In this document: piece by piece, positions 10,601-20,969 of the stretch
Layout: every line of letters begins with the position of its first letter
Numbering within the stretch: the stretch's first letter is position 1
From: Polyodon spathula
Lineage: Eukaryota; Chordata; Actinopteri; Acipenseriformes; Polyodontidae
Direction of reading: 5' to 3'
NCBI RefSeq assembly: GCF_017654505.1
Contig: NC_054534.1
Span: 10,333,071 to 10,397,070, forward strand
Length of the DNA: 64,000 nucleotides
Position numbers and translations under genes: made by a program
Notes under the pieces: model-generated
Databases searched by the model: none
What the model was told of the DNA's origin: nothing
Seen by the model: the letters and a program-made list of their open reading frames with translations, nothing else

Positions 10601-13600
10601 CTCCACTGCCTCTGCTGTCCTGTAACACAGCACACTGCACGTCACGGTATGCTTTTATTACTGACCACTATAATGACTACTGGGCGGTGTGGGGACACTA
10701 TTAGCCAATATAGTTACAAGTATTAATCTAAGGGTTCTGTATATACTATAATAACTCTGTACCTGCCACTCTGCAGGCTCCTTTGTGCCAGACAATGCTT
10801 CACGCAGGAGGGGGGTGGCTTCCTGAGCAGACAGATCAGGGTGGGGCTTTTCAGCAGAGACTCTGGGCCAATCAGGGCGGCAGAGTCACAGGCCGGGTCA
10901 CAATGTGCGGGTGACATCAATGCCTGGGGGTGGGGCAGCAAAAGGAACAGTAAAATTGTAAAAATCTTGATTGAAATGTGATTAATTCCACCCCCAACCC
11001 AACCTCCACCTCAACCAGCCAAGTCAGTGAAAAAAAAAAAAAAAAAAAAGAGCATTTACAAATAAAAGCAAGAACCAAAATACAAATATGTTTAGCAACA
11101 AATTTAGAGCAGTTGATAGGCTTAGTGGCATTTTAATTTCTATACACTCATGCTAGCGAGAGGTACTCACAGTGTAGAGCAGCCCGAGAGCCTCAATCTC
11201 AGCCTCTGCCTCTCCCAGCTGTCTGTACACCACGCAGCTCTGATAGAGGGCACACAGGCACCCGAAATCCATCTCCAGGGCCTGTCTATAGCACTGCAGC
11301 CCACTCTGAGGCTTCCCCTGGGAACCAGCCAGAAAACAACAGTCAAGAAAACCACCACACACTGCAGGAGCAAGGTGAATGCAGACTCCTCTTACCAGCT
11401 TAGACATGTTAGGTTAATCCCATATTCCCAAGTATAAATGAGACGCTCTCTTACCATTGAGGATGCATATGACGGTCTGAGGTGAGATGGTCGAACTCCT
11501 TCGTCTCAGGGCCAGTCCCACTCTTCGACTCGCCGCTTCCCCGGACCCTCTTCCGTCCCGAAACTTCGGACGACCTTGCAGGGGGTCGCGGAGGACCATG
11601 ACGGTCGAAGGTAGGTGAGGTGTGTGATTCCAGTATCCTTTTGTAAGGTCGTACAGTACGGGACGACGTCCCAGCGTTTGTGTTTTGGCCAGAACACTAC
11701 GTGACGTCCCTCTCCGTCTGCAGTATGGATGATCAGAACACCACTCCACACTTACACTGGTGTGTGTTTGTGTGGCACCACACACACACACACACACGTG
11801 TGCACTGGAGGGAGAAGCAGAACCACACACACACGTGCACTGCAGGGAGGGGCAGAACCACACACACACACACGTGCACTGCAAGGAGGGGCAGAACCAC
11901 ACAAACACACACGTGCACTGCAGAGAGGGGAAGAACCACTCATACATATGCATACACATGTACACTGCAGGGAGGGGCAGAACCACACACACACATATAT
12001 GCACACACATGTGCACTGCAGAGAGGGGCAGAACCACTCACACATATGCATCTAGCATGCGCCAGGTTCTGTGATGTTTGTATAGTGTGGTACGACCACT
12101 CCACTGCCGGTACGTGACACCTCCCCGACTTCTACCACACACTACTCACTCACACACACACACACACACTCGTGTGCGCTGCAGGTCCCTGGGGGCTATG
12201 CTGGTAAAAGCACTGCTGCTTGGATTGCAGGGCAGCCCCATGCTGGTGTGGTTCGAATCTTGTTCATGACAATCTTGTCGACACTGGCTGGAGACCGACA
12301 GGGAGCACTGCAGTGGCCTATCGCAGAGTGGGGAAGGAAAACTGGCTGGGTTTAATTATCCTTATTCCACCTCAGCGACCCCTACTAGTCAAGAGCCTGC
12401 TCAGCCCAGGTGCAGTTTCCAGGTTGGGTCTTTCCTTCCCTCCTGGGCTCAGTGTCTTGGTAACAATCCATTGCTCAGGGTCAGAGGTTAACAAGAGACA
12501 ACTGGCTTTAAGCGGAAATTGATTTTGACGATTGATCTTCAGTAAGTGGGTTTTTAAAGGGCATGTAATGCTGTTGAAAGTTTGCCAAATAACAATGACT
12601 GGCTCATTCAGACTTCATAGCATATACATTATTGATACACATCAGCACTTCCCAACTCTGGTTATTAGTTCCTTAAACATTTAAAGTTTAACAGTGTTGG
12701 AATCATACAGTCAGATAACCCAGAACAATCAACCAAAAAAGTATAAAATAAAAACAACTACAATATGAATGTGTAAAGGCTACACATGTACAACTATTGT
12801 GTGAATACTGAATATAAAATAAAAATCTACAAACACACTGTTACCACTGTATACAGATTCAAGCCAACATCTATACTATACATGCATACTTCTGAGAACA
12901 CTCAAACATCTACACAACGTTCTTTCACGTATGGCTGACTTTCAAAAGCTTGAACTGTAAACTATTAACAGGCCAGTTTGAAAGCAATGTCCAGACCGGA
13001 GCCCCTGGCTGCTTCTTACCCTGAGTGATGGCAGTGCAGGTGTGGAGCAGCTCCCTGAACTGGGCTGCACTCAGCACCTCTCCAGGGGCAACTCTGCTCT
13101 CCCAGGACAGGCTCTCTTCCGCCAGGACACTCGGCACACCCAGCGGGGACCCAGGGCAAGCTGGAAGAGACCAGGCCTTAAAACAACAAGACACAAACAA
13201 GCAGGTCAGCGGCGTGCAGGACAGTGGGGCTCTCCAAGACCTGCAGCTATGCATCACTCTATAGAATGCAGGTCATTTCAAAATCTAACATGAAACACTG
13301 TACTACTAATATGGATTCCAGCAGACTCTTGCAATATCACTTTGTAGCTTCTTTGATTAAGTTATGCTAAATAAAAGATCAACATATATAAAAATCTTCA
13401 ATCCTAAAGTTCTAGGTGATTCGTCCACAGCTATAAGTTCAACATATGCATGTCCGTGACTGTAAAACACCCAATGGTACAATAGCTGTAGTAAAAAGAA
13501 ACAAGTGGAATTTCTTTGACAAGCGTTTTGGTTATAAGAGACTTGACAGGCTTCTAAAACGCCATTGAGACTGAATTCAGCCTCTTTTATATTTCTGCAC

Positions 13601-14185
13601 TGTGTCTACAAGTAAACACTTGAAATGTGACACATACACAGTGCAGACAGACAGTTTCATCCATGCATTCTCCAGGTTTTGATACAGCCGACAAGAAAAG
13701 GTAATGTCATGGGACCCCTTTTGAACCATGGCATAATAGCCCTGTATTTAAATGTTATGATAAAATAAGCTGTAAATTTTCATGGCTTTGAGGGTTATTG
13801 TTGCTCTTAGAGGAACCTTTTAAATTATGTTTTTATTTTACTGTTTTGTTTTTTTTTTTAATACAAAAATATTAAAAAAATAATGTAAAAAAAAGAAAGT
13901 TTTGCTTTCTTTGGTAAAAAACAACAAAAGAAAAGAAAAACATAATTTACTTTCATCACACACAGTGTAACAGATACACATACATTTGTTTTTACGTAAA
14001 GTCACCAAACTAAAACAATTTCAGATTCTTTAAATACACATAAAACGTGACATGCATACTAAGCACACACTGTACGGGCATTTCCACTATAACCATATAC
14101 TGCACCCCAGGGGTTGTAATAACCTGAAACACAGTGAGCAGGTAGGCTGGCTGCCCATTGTTCTCAGGGAGCCGATTCCCTGCAT

Positions 14186-14222
<37 letters not shown>

Positions 14223-17200
14223 CACACACACAGCTAACCTGCACCATTAGCACTCCACACAAAGGCCTGACATCAGCCCAGAGGCTCCAGAATCTCTACA
14301 GGGACAGACTCAGCAGCACAGAGACTCGGGCAGCAGTGAGACTCGGGCAGCAGTGAGACTCAGCAGCACACAGACTCAGGCAGCACTGACTGAGACTAAC
14401 AGAGGCAGCTCCAGCTCCACTGAGACTGGGTCTCTGCCAGCTTCTAGACTGTATTGATTTTTATAAACACAATCTAAGGCGGTAGAGGAGGGGGAAGGGA
14501 AGGGGGCCGGTATATTCATGGGGTATTGTGACAGAGATCGAATGACGTTTGGTGTTAGATCTCCCTCCCGACCTGAGAGGGTACTAGATAAAGGAAGCAG
14601 AGTACCCTGGACTAAAAGGCATGTGGAAGTTGGCAGGCTGGAAAAGGGACTGAGCTACGATACCTGAACTCAATGACTTGAACAGGAAATGGTGTGGCAT
14701 CCGCAGATTGGAAAAGCGGATGCGCTTGTTAACCAAGGGGTCATGAGTGAGAGTATAAAACAGGGGCGTAGAAAATTAATCTGTTCCTTTGTAAATGGTT
14801 GGAATTAACCTAAAAGGAGTAACGGTATTGCTGAAGACCGTAAGTGTTTGTTTTGTAAAGTGTCGGCTGTAACTCGTTTGTCTTTTTAGACTGTCACTAA
14901 CACGATCTGCCAGCATTAACCTGGGCATCACTTTTCACCCCAGCACTTCATGGAGTACTGTAATCACCACTAGCACTTAAATTCACTCACTGTCTTGTGC
15001 TTGTTTTTGTTTCGTGTTTAGTGTGGGTGTTTGTAAAACCTGGACTTTTAGTTGCGGGTCAAACCTGGGGATTACAGTTACGAGAGAGACACGTCGCTGT
15101 ATCACTCAAGCATTTATTATTTACAGGTGTTTTCCTTAGGGCTCTAGACATTGTTATTATTATCACTAAACACCCTTGCACCTGAAAGTAATTGACTGTG
15201 TTCTGTACCTGCACTGCACTGCACTCACCTGTATCCACTCATCACTTTGCCACAGGTATATACAGTACTTATCAGGTCTTGGATCTTCAAATACTCTCTC
15301 AAAATTCACAACACTCATTAACATTCATGCACCTAGTTTAAGTCACAGTCAGTTTTAATCAGTACAGTGATGAAGTAAAAGTGTATATTGAGTCTGAGTA
15401 GTCCTGTGTAGCGACAGCTTCCCAATTGAGGAGCCCCTTGGCCTTTTACGTACATTCACCACATGGATACCCATAACTGCAAATCGCTCAGCAGCAGAAT
15501 ACGCATTCATACTGGGAAAAAAAAAATATTACAAAAACAGTAACATTTGTTTGTCCAACATTTTGGCTACAAGTCATACATGTCTTCAACTGAAAAAATT
15601 CTAGGTCGAAATGTTTACCAATGTAATTGAAGTACCCAAAACCCCTGTTCCCCCTACCCGAGACTCAGGCAGCCACAGGAGCAGCTCCCTGACACAGTGA
15701 AGCTGGCAGGCACAGAGCCAGTATGCCCACTGCAGACAGGCTAGTCGGGTCAGTGAGGGCTCCCACTGCTCCCAGTGCTCCCAGTTGAGCAACTGCAGGA
15801 CCAATCGCCACAACTGCAGGGGATCCGAGCCGGTACCGGGGCGGCCAGCGGCTTCCAGAGCTGGACAGGACGGGACAAAGACACATGGAGGGGTCAGTAC
15901 AGGGCAGGCAGGGCGCACCTGGGTTGGTTTATTTAGGATCATAAAAACTTCACCAACGAAGGAAGGCCATTCCGCCCATCAATGCTCATCTGGTTCCTAG
16001 TAGCTGACTGATCCCAAAACTTTGTCAACTGGGGGTCTTAAAGGAACCAAATGATTCTGTATCAACAACATGGCTATGTAACCTAATCCATTCAGTATGC
16101 ATTTCCATCTACTGGTAAACATAAATCTTTTACACTTTCATATTGCAGTAAAAAAAAAGAAAAAAAGGAAAAGAAAATGTAAGGGGACTCTATGAGAGGG
16201 GGTCTCTAGGAGGGCGTCTCTGTGGGAGAGTGTCTCTCTGTGGGAGAGTCTCTGTGGGAAGCGGCTTCTCTGTGGGAGGGGGCCTCTCTGTGGGAGGGCA
16301 TCTCACGCGATGATGATATGAAGGGTCTAGTACTTCAACTATAGTAGCCAAGGCACAGCATGCAAAATGCACACTCATAGTAAATGAATGATGTGGGCAG
16401 TTTGGCCACACAGTGGAAAATCTGGCCCAAGGTATATTATCAATCAATAAGGACTCTTCCAGTGGAGGACGGGTGTGAGTCTGCCATACCTCTGAGCAGC
16501 GCCTGCGTGATCCCAGCCTGGTCTTCCTCCCTGGTGTTAGCGGACAGACGAAGATTCAGCACAGAGGCGTTATAGAGTACGCTCAGTTCCAGCGGCACAC
16601 TAGACACAGCCGGGGGCAGGCCTGCAGAAACAAGGGTGAGTAACCAGCGCTAACAGCATCCACAACCAACATCATCACAGCATCCACAACCAGCAGCATC
16701 CACAACCAGCATCATACAGCATCCACACCCAGCAGCATCACAGCATCCACTCCCAACAGCATCACAGCATCCACACAGCACCCTCAACATCCACACCCAG
16801 CAGCATCACAGCATCCACTCCCAGCAGCTTCACAGCATCCACTCCCAGCAGCTTCACAGCATCCACACAGCACCCTCAACATCCACATCCAGCAGCACCA
16901 CAGCATCCACACCCAGCAGCATCACAGCATCCACTCCCAGCAGCATCACAGCATCCACACCCAGCAGCATCACAGCATCCACACCCAGCAGCATCACAGC
17001 ATCCACTCCCAGCAGCATCACAGCATCCACACAGCACCCTCAACATCCACACCCAGCAGCATCACAGCATCCACACCCAGCAGCATCACAGCATCCACAC
17101 CCAGCAGCATCACAGCATCCACACCCAGCAGCATCACAGCATCCACACAGCACCCTCAACATCCACACCCAGCAGCACCACAGCATCCACACCCAGCAGC

Positions 17201-20200
17201 ATCACAGCATCCACACCCAGCAGCATCACAGCATCCACTCCCAGCAGCATCACAGCATCCACACAGCACCCTCAACATCCACACCCAGCAGCATCACAGC
17301 ATCCACACCCAGCAGCATCACAGCAAGCTGAGGCAAAGCCAAGATAAGTCACAAGTGTAGATTAGTTCATTGCCTACAAACACCATGCTAATTTAGCGGG
17401 GGATTCATCAAGACGTGGTAAATATTACTTTCGTTCTGTATTAGGCTATGAACTGCAAATTAGTATTTTAGAAGTTATTGCAATTTTTATATGGGTCTAC
17501 AATATAACATGATTAATATGAATTGTTGAAATAAAGCAGCATGAACCTTGAACACAGAGTAACATCTATTTCCTTGCTTGATCTGTTATGGTCTAATCTT
17601 GATAATCTCATAATAATATTAGAATGGTGGTAGAATACAATTTGATTAATGTTAAATTACTGTTTACCATATTCTTAGCTGTAGAAGTGTTACATATCAA
17701 TATGAACATAAAAATAATTATTACAGAGAATAAAAACTAATTATCATGTTCATAAATTCCAACTGTTTCAGATCTAAGGTGTGTTTCCAGAACTCCCTCT
17801 AGACCCCCTCACTGAGATGCAAATATTAAACATTGAAAACAAGTAAGATGCATTTCGAAGTACACTGTAACATAATAGCAATGTATACCTTGTATCTTCT
17901 GAAGGAGCTTCCTCAGTTCAGAGTGACACTGCTTTAGAGCCTCCTTCTGTTGGGTTCCTTTCTGAGTTCTGCAAGCAGTCTACACAAACAGTCAATGCCA
18001 GGCTTTACAAAGCACAGCGAACCACAGTCTACTGAACACACATCTCTGTACCTCATGCTCCACTCAGATACCGGTGCTCACCGGATTGCTTTTTAAGCTT
18101 GTTTCAAAACCAGCCAAATCTGTTGTGTCCGCCTGTTGTAAAAGCAGCTGAGGCTCATGGGTATGACAAGACTGTTTATAGAGCATTTTACAGAGCTGGA
18201 GAATCCACCCAGATTGCATCACCCACATATTTTTTGGGTTAACCCTTGGATACCCACGGATGTGCTTGATGCTATCCAAGGAGATTACCCAGTGCTGTAA
18301 AATGCTCTAAATAAAATCCCTCTGTGGATTAACTCAAAGGAAAACAGGTTCATCAAATCAACCCTTAAGCTCCACAATATAGCTCTCTTGTTTTAGACAA
18401 AGTATCCCAATGAAGGTTTGTAATGGGGTTAAATGAACTGGAAGCAGTGTTCTTGTTAAACCTTAACAGACCTTTTTATTCATAACTGTTTAACCGCTGC
18501 CCCCTACTGGATGTATGAAATACCCCATTTGCTCTATGTGGTATTTCTTACTGGTGTTCTTACATGCAATAGGCAGGTTAATGGTTACTCTCTGGTGTAC
18601 CAGGTGAATTTAGAAAGAGGACATGCTTGAAGCACTGTTGGGGCCAAATGGGTGCTTCAAACTTCTTTAAATGAATCAGGATGTGATGACCTACACGTGT
18701 GATATTCCACACCCATACATACATGAAACAGGACGTGATGACCTACACATGTGATATTCCACACCCATACATACATGAAACAGGACGTGATGACCTACAC
18801 GTGTGATATTCCACACCCATACATACATGAAACAGGACGTGATGACCTACACGTGTGATATTCCACACCCATACATACATGAAACAGGACGTGATGACCT
18901 ACACGTGTGATATTCCACACCCATACATACATGAAACAGGACGTGATGACCTACACGTGTGATATTCCACACCCATACACACCACATGGCTCTTTAATAA
19001 CGGCTCCCTGGCCTTCAGTGTGGTGCTTTCAAATCAAAACAAACCTTAGTCCTGCTAAGGACAGGTAGGAAGAACTGGCTCTGGGAATATTATCAACTGA
19101 AACAAGCACAGTATCAACCCGTAGTGCGCTAAAATGAATAAAAGGCAATCAATAAATAGCTTGCACGTTGCTTGCCACCTGTCCCTGTTTTCCCGGGAAA
19201 GTCAATAAATATGCTTCAATATGAATTCAATATGCTTTCCCGGGACACCAAAAAGTCGCCTTACTACAGCATCACCTCAGTGGCAGTACCGTACATTCAT
19301 CGGCACATGTTTACCACGATAATATTAATGCAATGGAAGCACGATATGAATTGGTTGTCAATTCTATAGCAGTGTGATATTATTAGAACATAAGAACATA
19401 AGAAAATAAGAAAGTTTACAAACGAGAGGAGGCCATTCGGCCCATCTTGCTCGTTTGGTTGTTAGTAGCTTATTGATCCCAAAATCTCATCAAGCAGCTT
19501 CTTGAAGGATCCCAGGGTGTCAGCTTCAACAACATTACTGGGGAGTTGATTCCAGACCCTCACAATTCTCTGTGTAAAAAAGTGTCTCCTATTTTCTGTT
19601 CTGAATGCCCCTTTTTCTAAACTCCATTTGTGACCCCTGGTCCTTGTTTCTTTTTTCAGGCTGAAAAAGTCCCTTGGGTCGACACTGTCAATACCTTTTA
19701 GAATTTTGAATGCTTGAATTAGGTCGCCACGTAGTCTTCTTTGTTCAAGACTGAACAGATTCAATTCTTTTAGCCTGTCTGCATATGACATGCCTTTTAA
19801 GCCCGGAATAATTCTGGTCGCTCTTCTTTGCACTCTTTCTAGAGCAGCAATATCTTTTTTATAGCGAGGTGACCAGAACTGAACACAATATTCAAGATGA
19901 GGTCTTACAAGTGCATTGTACAGTTTTAACATTACTTCCCTTGATTTAAATTCAACACTTTTCACAATGTATCGAGCATCTTGTTAGCCTTTTTTATAGC
20001 TTCCCCACATTGTCTAGATGAAGACATTTCTGAGTCCCCAAAAACTCCTAGGTCTTTTTCATAGATTCCTTCTTCAATTTCAATATCTACCATATGATAT
20101 TTATAATGCACATTTTTATTTCCTGCGTGCAGTACCTTACACTTTTCTCTATTAAATGTCATTTGCCATGTGTCTGCCCAGTTCTGAATCTTGTCTAGAT

Positions 20201-20939
20201 CATTTTGAATGACCTTTGCTGCTGCAACAGTGTTTGCCACTCCTCCTACTTTTGTGTCGTCTGCAAATTTAACAAGTTTGCTTACTATACCAGAATCTAA
20301 ATCATTAATGTAGATTAGGAATAGCAGAGGACCTAATACTGATCCCTGTGGTACACCGCTGGTTACCACACTCCATTCTGAGGTTTTTCCTCTAATCAGT
20401 ACTTTCTGTTTTCTACATGTTAACCACTCCCTAATCCATGTACATGTGTTTCCTTGAATCCCAACTGCGTTCAGTTTGAGAATTAATCTTTTGTGCGGGA
20501 CTTTGTCTAAAGCTTTCTGGAAATCTAAATAAACCATGTCATATGCTTTGCAATTATCCATTATCGATGTTGCATCCTCAAAAAAATCAAGCAAGTTAGT
20601 TAGGCACGATCTCCCTTTCCTAAAACCATGTTGACTGTCTCCCAGTACCCTGTTACCATATAGGTAATTTTCCATTTTGGATCTTATTATAGTTTCCATA
20701 AGTTTGCATATAATAGAAGTCAGGCTTACTGGTCTGTAGTTACCTGGTTCAGTTTTGTTTCCCTTTTTGTGGATCGGTATTACGTTTGCAATTTTCCAGT
20801 CTGTCGGTACCACCCCTGTGTCAAGAGTGCTTCCTGGATGACTATAGGATTTCTATCCTACCTTGCACTTGTGGACAATGCTGTAATTCTCTCCTGTCCA
20901 GATCGCTAAGCAGCCTTGGCTGGCGCTGTCCCGGTCCAT
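4602..20939 (-). CDS. fancg: FANCG, Fanconi anaemia group G protein, 14 coding exons
   Basis: FANCG is a TPR scaffold of the Fanconi anaemia core complex, which monoubiquitinates FANCD2-FANCI in DNA cross-link repair. Coding exons in gene order: 20862-20939 (MDRDSASQG), 17889-17961, 16490-16621, 15658-15860, 13020-13176, a garbled exon at 11490-11625, 11171-11317, 10763-10923, 10553-10619, 8115-8434, 7530-7570, 6813-6965, 5023-5158, 4602-4701 (stop TAA). Matches to human FANCG include AEAVEHYLDLLASL, ELYLEAAVALL and VPLELSV. All phases join if the garbled exon is 137 nt; the total is then 1905 nt, 634 aa, close to human (622 aa, also 14 exons). Introns hold LINEs, a solo LTR and minisatellites. 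As assembled, the sixth exon is unreadable, so automated annotation would skip it. The start ATG has good context (ACAATGG). Confidence 0.93.
5159..5545 (-). repeat. Minisatellite built from a FANCG splice acceptor and exon start
   Basis: About nine copies of a roughly 35-45 bp unit lie directly upstream (gene sense) of FANCG exon 13. Each unit resembles the intron end plus the first 25 or so bases of that exon (5134-5158), including the TGCAG acceptor and the following GGGTAGT. The array therefore looks like serial duplication of the intron-exon junction, and it presents many decoy acceptors. Confidence 0.8.
6545..6706 (+). mobile_element. LINE reverse transcriptase C-terminal fragment (L2/Rex-like)
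   Basis: The plus strand encodes FKFLLLTYKALNVLAPSYL, a motif typical of the region C-terminal to the reverse transcriptase domain in fish L2/Rex-type LINEs. The fragment is about 160 bases long and lies in the FANCG intron just downstream of the 6813-6965 exon. It is degraded and non-functional. Confidence 0.65.
7080..7350. repeat. Tandem repeat, about four copies of a 65-90 bp unit
   Basis: Repeated phrases such as GGTAGAGGGGGTGTGCAGTA and GGGTTGAAATGAATACGAG recur at regular spacing. The array lies in the FANCG intron between exons 7530-7570 and 6813-6965. The unit shows no clear relation to either exon. Confidence 0.8.
7530..7570 (-). CDS. fancg: FANCG 41-nt micro-exon
   Basis: This AT-rich micro-exon lies between ATTTCAG and a GTGAGT donor on the minus strand. 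It encodes CINLLVKVHVTYP when joined after ...SHYSR, aligning with human SRCLELLFRATPEE. Phases on both sides fit exactly: one base completes the incoming Arg codon and one base is left for the next exon. Without it the neighbouring exons do not join in frame. It would be easy for gene finders to miss. Confidence 0.85.
9246..9840. repeat. Minisatellite with palindromic core, about 15 copies
   Basis: Units of about 35 and 41 bases alternate, differing by GTGTGT insertions. Each carries the palindrome CTCTATAGAG followed by ATGT and a TGTCTGTGTGCAGTG phrase. The array lies in the FANCG intron between 8434 and 10553. Open frames here are repeat artefacts. Confidence 0.9.
11402..12180. other. Anomalous block: sequence appears complemented without reversal, hiding a FANCG exon
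   Basis: Neither strand of this block encodes the FANCG segment needed between exons 13020-13176 and 11171-11317. Reading 11625 down to 11490 backwards without complementing gives an acceptor (CCTTAG), then YQEALGD, AGFKALPSPRP, AQLLTLTG and FLKL, ending AAGCTG before GT. This aligns with human FANCG ...CPRPVLVQVYTALGS...KMGNPQ and fits both phases. Two one-base frameshifts suggest an uncorrected read. A genuine copy of the exon end, AAGCTG then GTAAGAGG, remains at 11396-11401 in normal orientation. CpG is very dense in 11461-11660 as written and becomes normal when complemented. The right boundary is approximate, and the CA-rich array inside may be correctly oriented. Confidence 0.75.
11775..12055. 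repeat. CA-rich minisatellite, about six copies
   Basis: A unit of roughly 35-45 bases combines a CA run with GTGCACTGCAGGGAGGGGCAG. Long open frames in several phases here come from the repeat and are not genes. The array lies inside the anomalous block. Confidence 0.8.
12185..12480 (+). mobile_element. tRNA-derived SINE
   Basis: The head resembles a tRNA gene, with an A-box-like TGCTGGTAAAAGCACTG near 12200 and a near-perfect B box, GGTTCGAATC, at about 12251-12260. The spacing suits a pol III internal promoter. The body continues for about 220 bases. A related copy lies at 38820-39006 on the other strand. Exact ends and any target duplication were not defined. Confidence 0.55.
14187..14232. 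repeat. Microsatellite (GT)n(GA)n(CA)n
   Basis: Consecutive short GT, GA and CA runs in a FANCG intron. An adjacent GAGACTC-rich degenerate repeat extends to about 14400. Confidence 0.9.
14527..15254 (+). mobile_element. Solo LTR of an LTR retrotransposon
   Basis: The element starts TGTGACAGAG and ends GCCACA, so it has TG...CA termini. It is flanked by an identical 5-bp direct repeat, GGTAT (14522-14526 and 15255-15259), consistent with a target-site duplication. A TATA box (GTATAAAACAG) at about 14753 supports plus-strand transcription. Its length, 728 bp, suits an LTR. No gag-pol coding region is attached, so it is a solo LTR left by recombination. It lies in the FANCG intron between exons 15658-15860 and 13020-13176. 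Family not determined. Confidence 0.7.
15935..16110 (-). mobile_element. Old CR1 LINE 3'-end fragment
   Basis: The sequence GGAAGGCCATTCCGCCCATC, followed by a CTAGTAGCT phrase, is a diverged version of the 3' end of the better-preserved CR1 copies at 19384 and 24617. It lies in the FANCG intron just upstream of exon 15658-15860. Confidence 0.7.
16650..17328. repeat. Minisatellite, about 24-bp unit (CAGCATCCACACCCAGCAGC)
   Basis: About 28 copies of a 24-bp unit, interrupted at intervals by a variant containing ACAGCACCCTCAACATCC, giving a higher-order periodicity. It starts about 30 bases upstream (gene sense) of FANCG exon 3 (16490-16621), but the unit is not exon-derived. Confidence 0.9.
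18690..18985. repeat. 52-bp tandem repeat, about 5.5 copies
   Basis: The unit begins GAAACAGGACGTGATGACCT and includes a TATTCCACACCCATAC phrase. Copies are nearly identical apart from CACATG/CACGTG variation, suggesting recent expansion. It lies in FANCG intron 1. Confidence 0.9.
19384..20827 (-). mobile_element. CR1 LINE copy A, 5'-truncated reverse transcriptase fragment
   Basis: The minus strand encodes the C-terminal two-thirds of a CR1 reverse transcriptase: GVPQGSVLGPLLFLIYINDL, then the catalytic FADD box (KFADDTK), then ALVRPHLEYCVQFW. It ends in a (TTCTTATG) repeat, the CR1 style of 3' tail. The frame is broken near 19965, so it is not functional. It is truncated at its 5' end. It lies in FANCG intron 1 on the same strand as the gene and ends only about 34 bases from the exon 1 donor. 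Confidence 0.92.
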
Positions 20940-20969
20940 TGTCTTCAATGAGCTCTCCGCCGTCTTCAC

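Noticed and set aside
11414..12117. Long overlapping open frames on both strands
   Set aside because: They arise from CA-rich minisatellite and from a block that appears complemented in place. No natural protein is suggested.
19462..20813. Reverse transcriptase frames as a host gene or virus
   Set aside because: CR1-type motifs, 5' truncation, frameshift, a TTCTTATG tail and several copies in the window show a dead LINE.
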